Source: JADZAI01 sp046348585
Lineage (GTDB): Bacteria > Pseudomonadota > Alphaproteobacteria > Micropepsales > Micropepsaceae
Assembly: GCA_046348585.1 (NCBI GenBank)
Contig: JAXMDZ010000003.1
Span: 186,001-250,000, forward strand
DNA: 64,000 bases
Reading direction: 5' to 3'
A program made the position numbers and the translations under genes. Below are positions 63,845 to 64,000 of the stretch, one piece after another. The first letter of the stretch is position 1. Each line of letters opens with the position of its first letter. The notes below the pieces were generated by a model. The model had not been told where the DNA came from. It ran no database searches and saw only the letters and a program-made list of their open reading frames with translations.

Positions 63845-64000
63845 TCAGCCGATTTCGGACATGTTCGAGACGATGTGCGAGACGATGCCGTAGGCCTTCG
63901 CCTCGTCCGGCCCCATCCAGTAATTGCGGTCGGTATCGACGTCGACCTTCTCGATGGGCTGGCCGGTCTCGCGGGCGATGATCGCGTTGATGCGCTTGCG
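63845..64000 (-). CDS. clpP: ATP-dependent Clp protease proteolytic subunit ClpP (C-terminal part)
   Basis: The last 51 residues of a ClpP protein run off the window. Read on the minus strand they give RKRINAIIARETGQPIEKVD, then VDTDRNYWMGPDEAKAYGIV and SHIVSNMSEIG before the stop at 63845. The sequence DTDRNYWM and EAKAYGIV are the ClpP C-terminal hallmark that shapes the barrel side. The active-site triad lies outside the window. It is a peptidase acting with ClpX or ClpA. Confidence 0.9.
   Translation of the reverse strand, partial: RKRINAIIARETGQPIEKVDVDTDRNYWMGPDEAKAYGIVSHIVSNMSEIG

Overview
The window is GC-rich, densely packed bacterial DNA that reads as a chromosomal segment of an alphaproteobacterium. 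The lineage call rests on several lineage-typical elements. These are a PopZ-type polar organiser beside valS and a tolC-family gene, an imuA-imuB-dnaE2 mutasome cassette behind a GTTC-N7-GTTC LexA box, an NDUFS4-like ETC complex I subunit, an aapJQMP amino-acid transporter, a DivJ/PleC-like histidine kinase and coniferyl-type aldehyde dehydrogenase. The genus cannot be fixed from the sequence alone. No integrase, transposase, phage gene or CRISPR array was seen.

Layout. 0-10 kb: an Old Yellow Enzyme-family oxidoreductase, a membrane histidine kinase, an aldehyde dehydrogenase, a GGDEF diguanylate cyclase, then a catabolic-looking run (PaaG-type enoyl-CoA hydratase, acyl-CoA ligase, second PaaG-type hydratase, TauD-type dioxygenase). 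10-20 kb: a small tautomerase, a GlxA-type AraC regulator, valS, popZ, tolC, a PCMT-like methyltransferase, tRNA-Cys, tRNA-Asn, a LysR regulator divergent from an AhpD-like peroxidase, and a flavin/PLP oxidase-fold protein. 20-28 kb: a glutathione transferase and the SOS mutagenesis operon, then a thioesterase and a histidine phosphatase. 28-33 kb: a translationally coupled operon of photolyase, FAD oxidoreductase, DUF1365 protein and cyclopropane-fatty-acid-synthase-like methyltransferase, a light or oxidative-stress lipid set. 33-35.5 kb: mercaptopyruvate sulfurtransferase, GNAT, a small exported protein with a triplicated GPGVGGGY motif, and a GstA-like GST.

From about 35.66 to 45.85 kb every gene is recognisable end to end but broken by many single-base shifts. 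The genes are aapPMQJ, metC, an acyl-CoA carboxyltransferase and its biotin carrier, a D-arabinono-1,4-lactone oxidase, a Sel1-repeat protein and a MOSC protein. The flanking genes are clean. I read this as a low-quality stretch of assembly rather than real gene decay.

46-50 kb: ETC complex I subunit, tRNA-Pro, thioesterase, DUF192 protein, then a TPP riboswitch leading a thiamine-precursor ABC transporter (thiZXY-like), and an unusual two-cold-shock-domain protein with a long Gly/Arg/Asp-rich linker. 51-61.5 kb: a complete molybdenum-hydroxylase locus of the form II (AYRGAGR) CO-dehydrogenase-like type. It holds coxG, coxS, coxL, coxM, an opposing DMT transporter, MoxR/coxD, VWA/coxE, XdhC split over two genes, a MoeA/MocA-like fusion and, unusually, a U-type Fe-S scaffold protein as the last coupled gene. 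61.5-64 kb: an enoyl-CoA hydratase and a GH13 alpha-glucosidase that overlap, then the C-terminal end of a ClpP protease running off the window.

The most interesting items are the Mo-hydroxylase maturation module with its own Fe-S scaffold, the orphan GPGVGGGY-repeat exported protein, the photolyase/lipid-modification operon, the RGG-linker double cold-shock protein, and the sharply bounded frameshift block.
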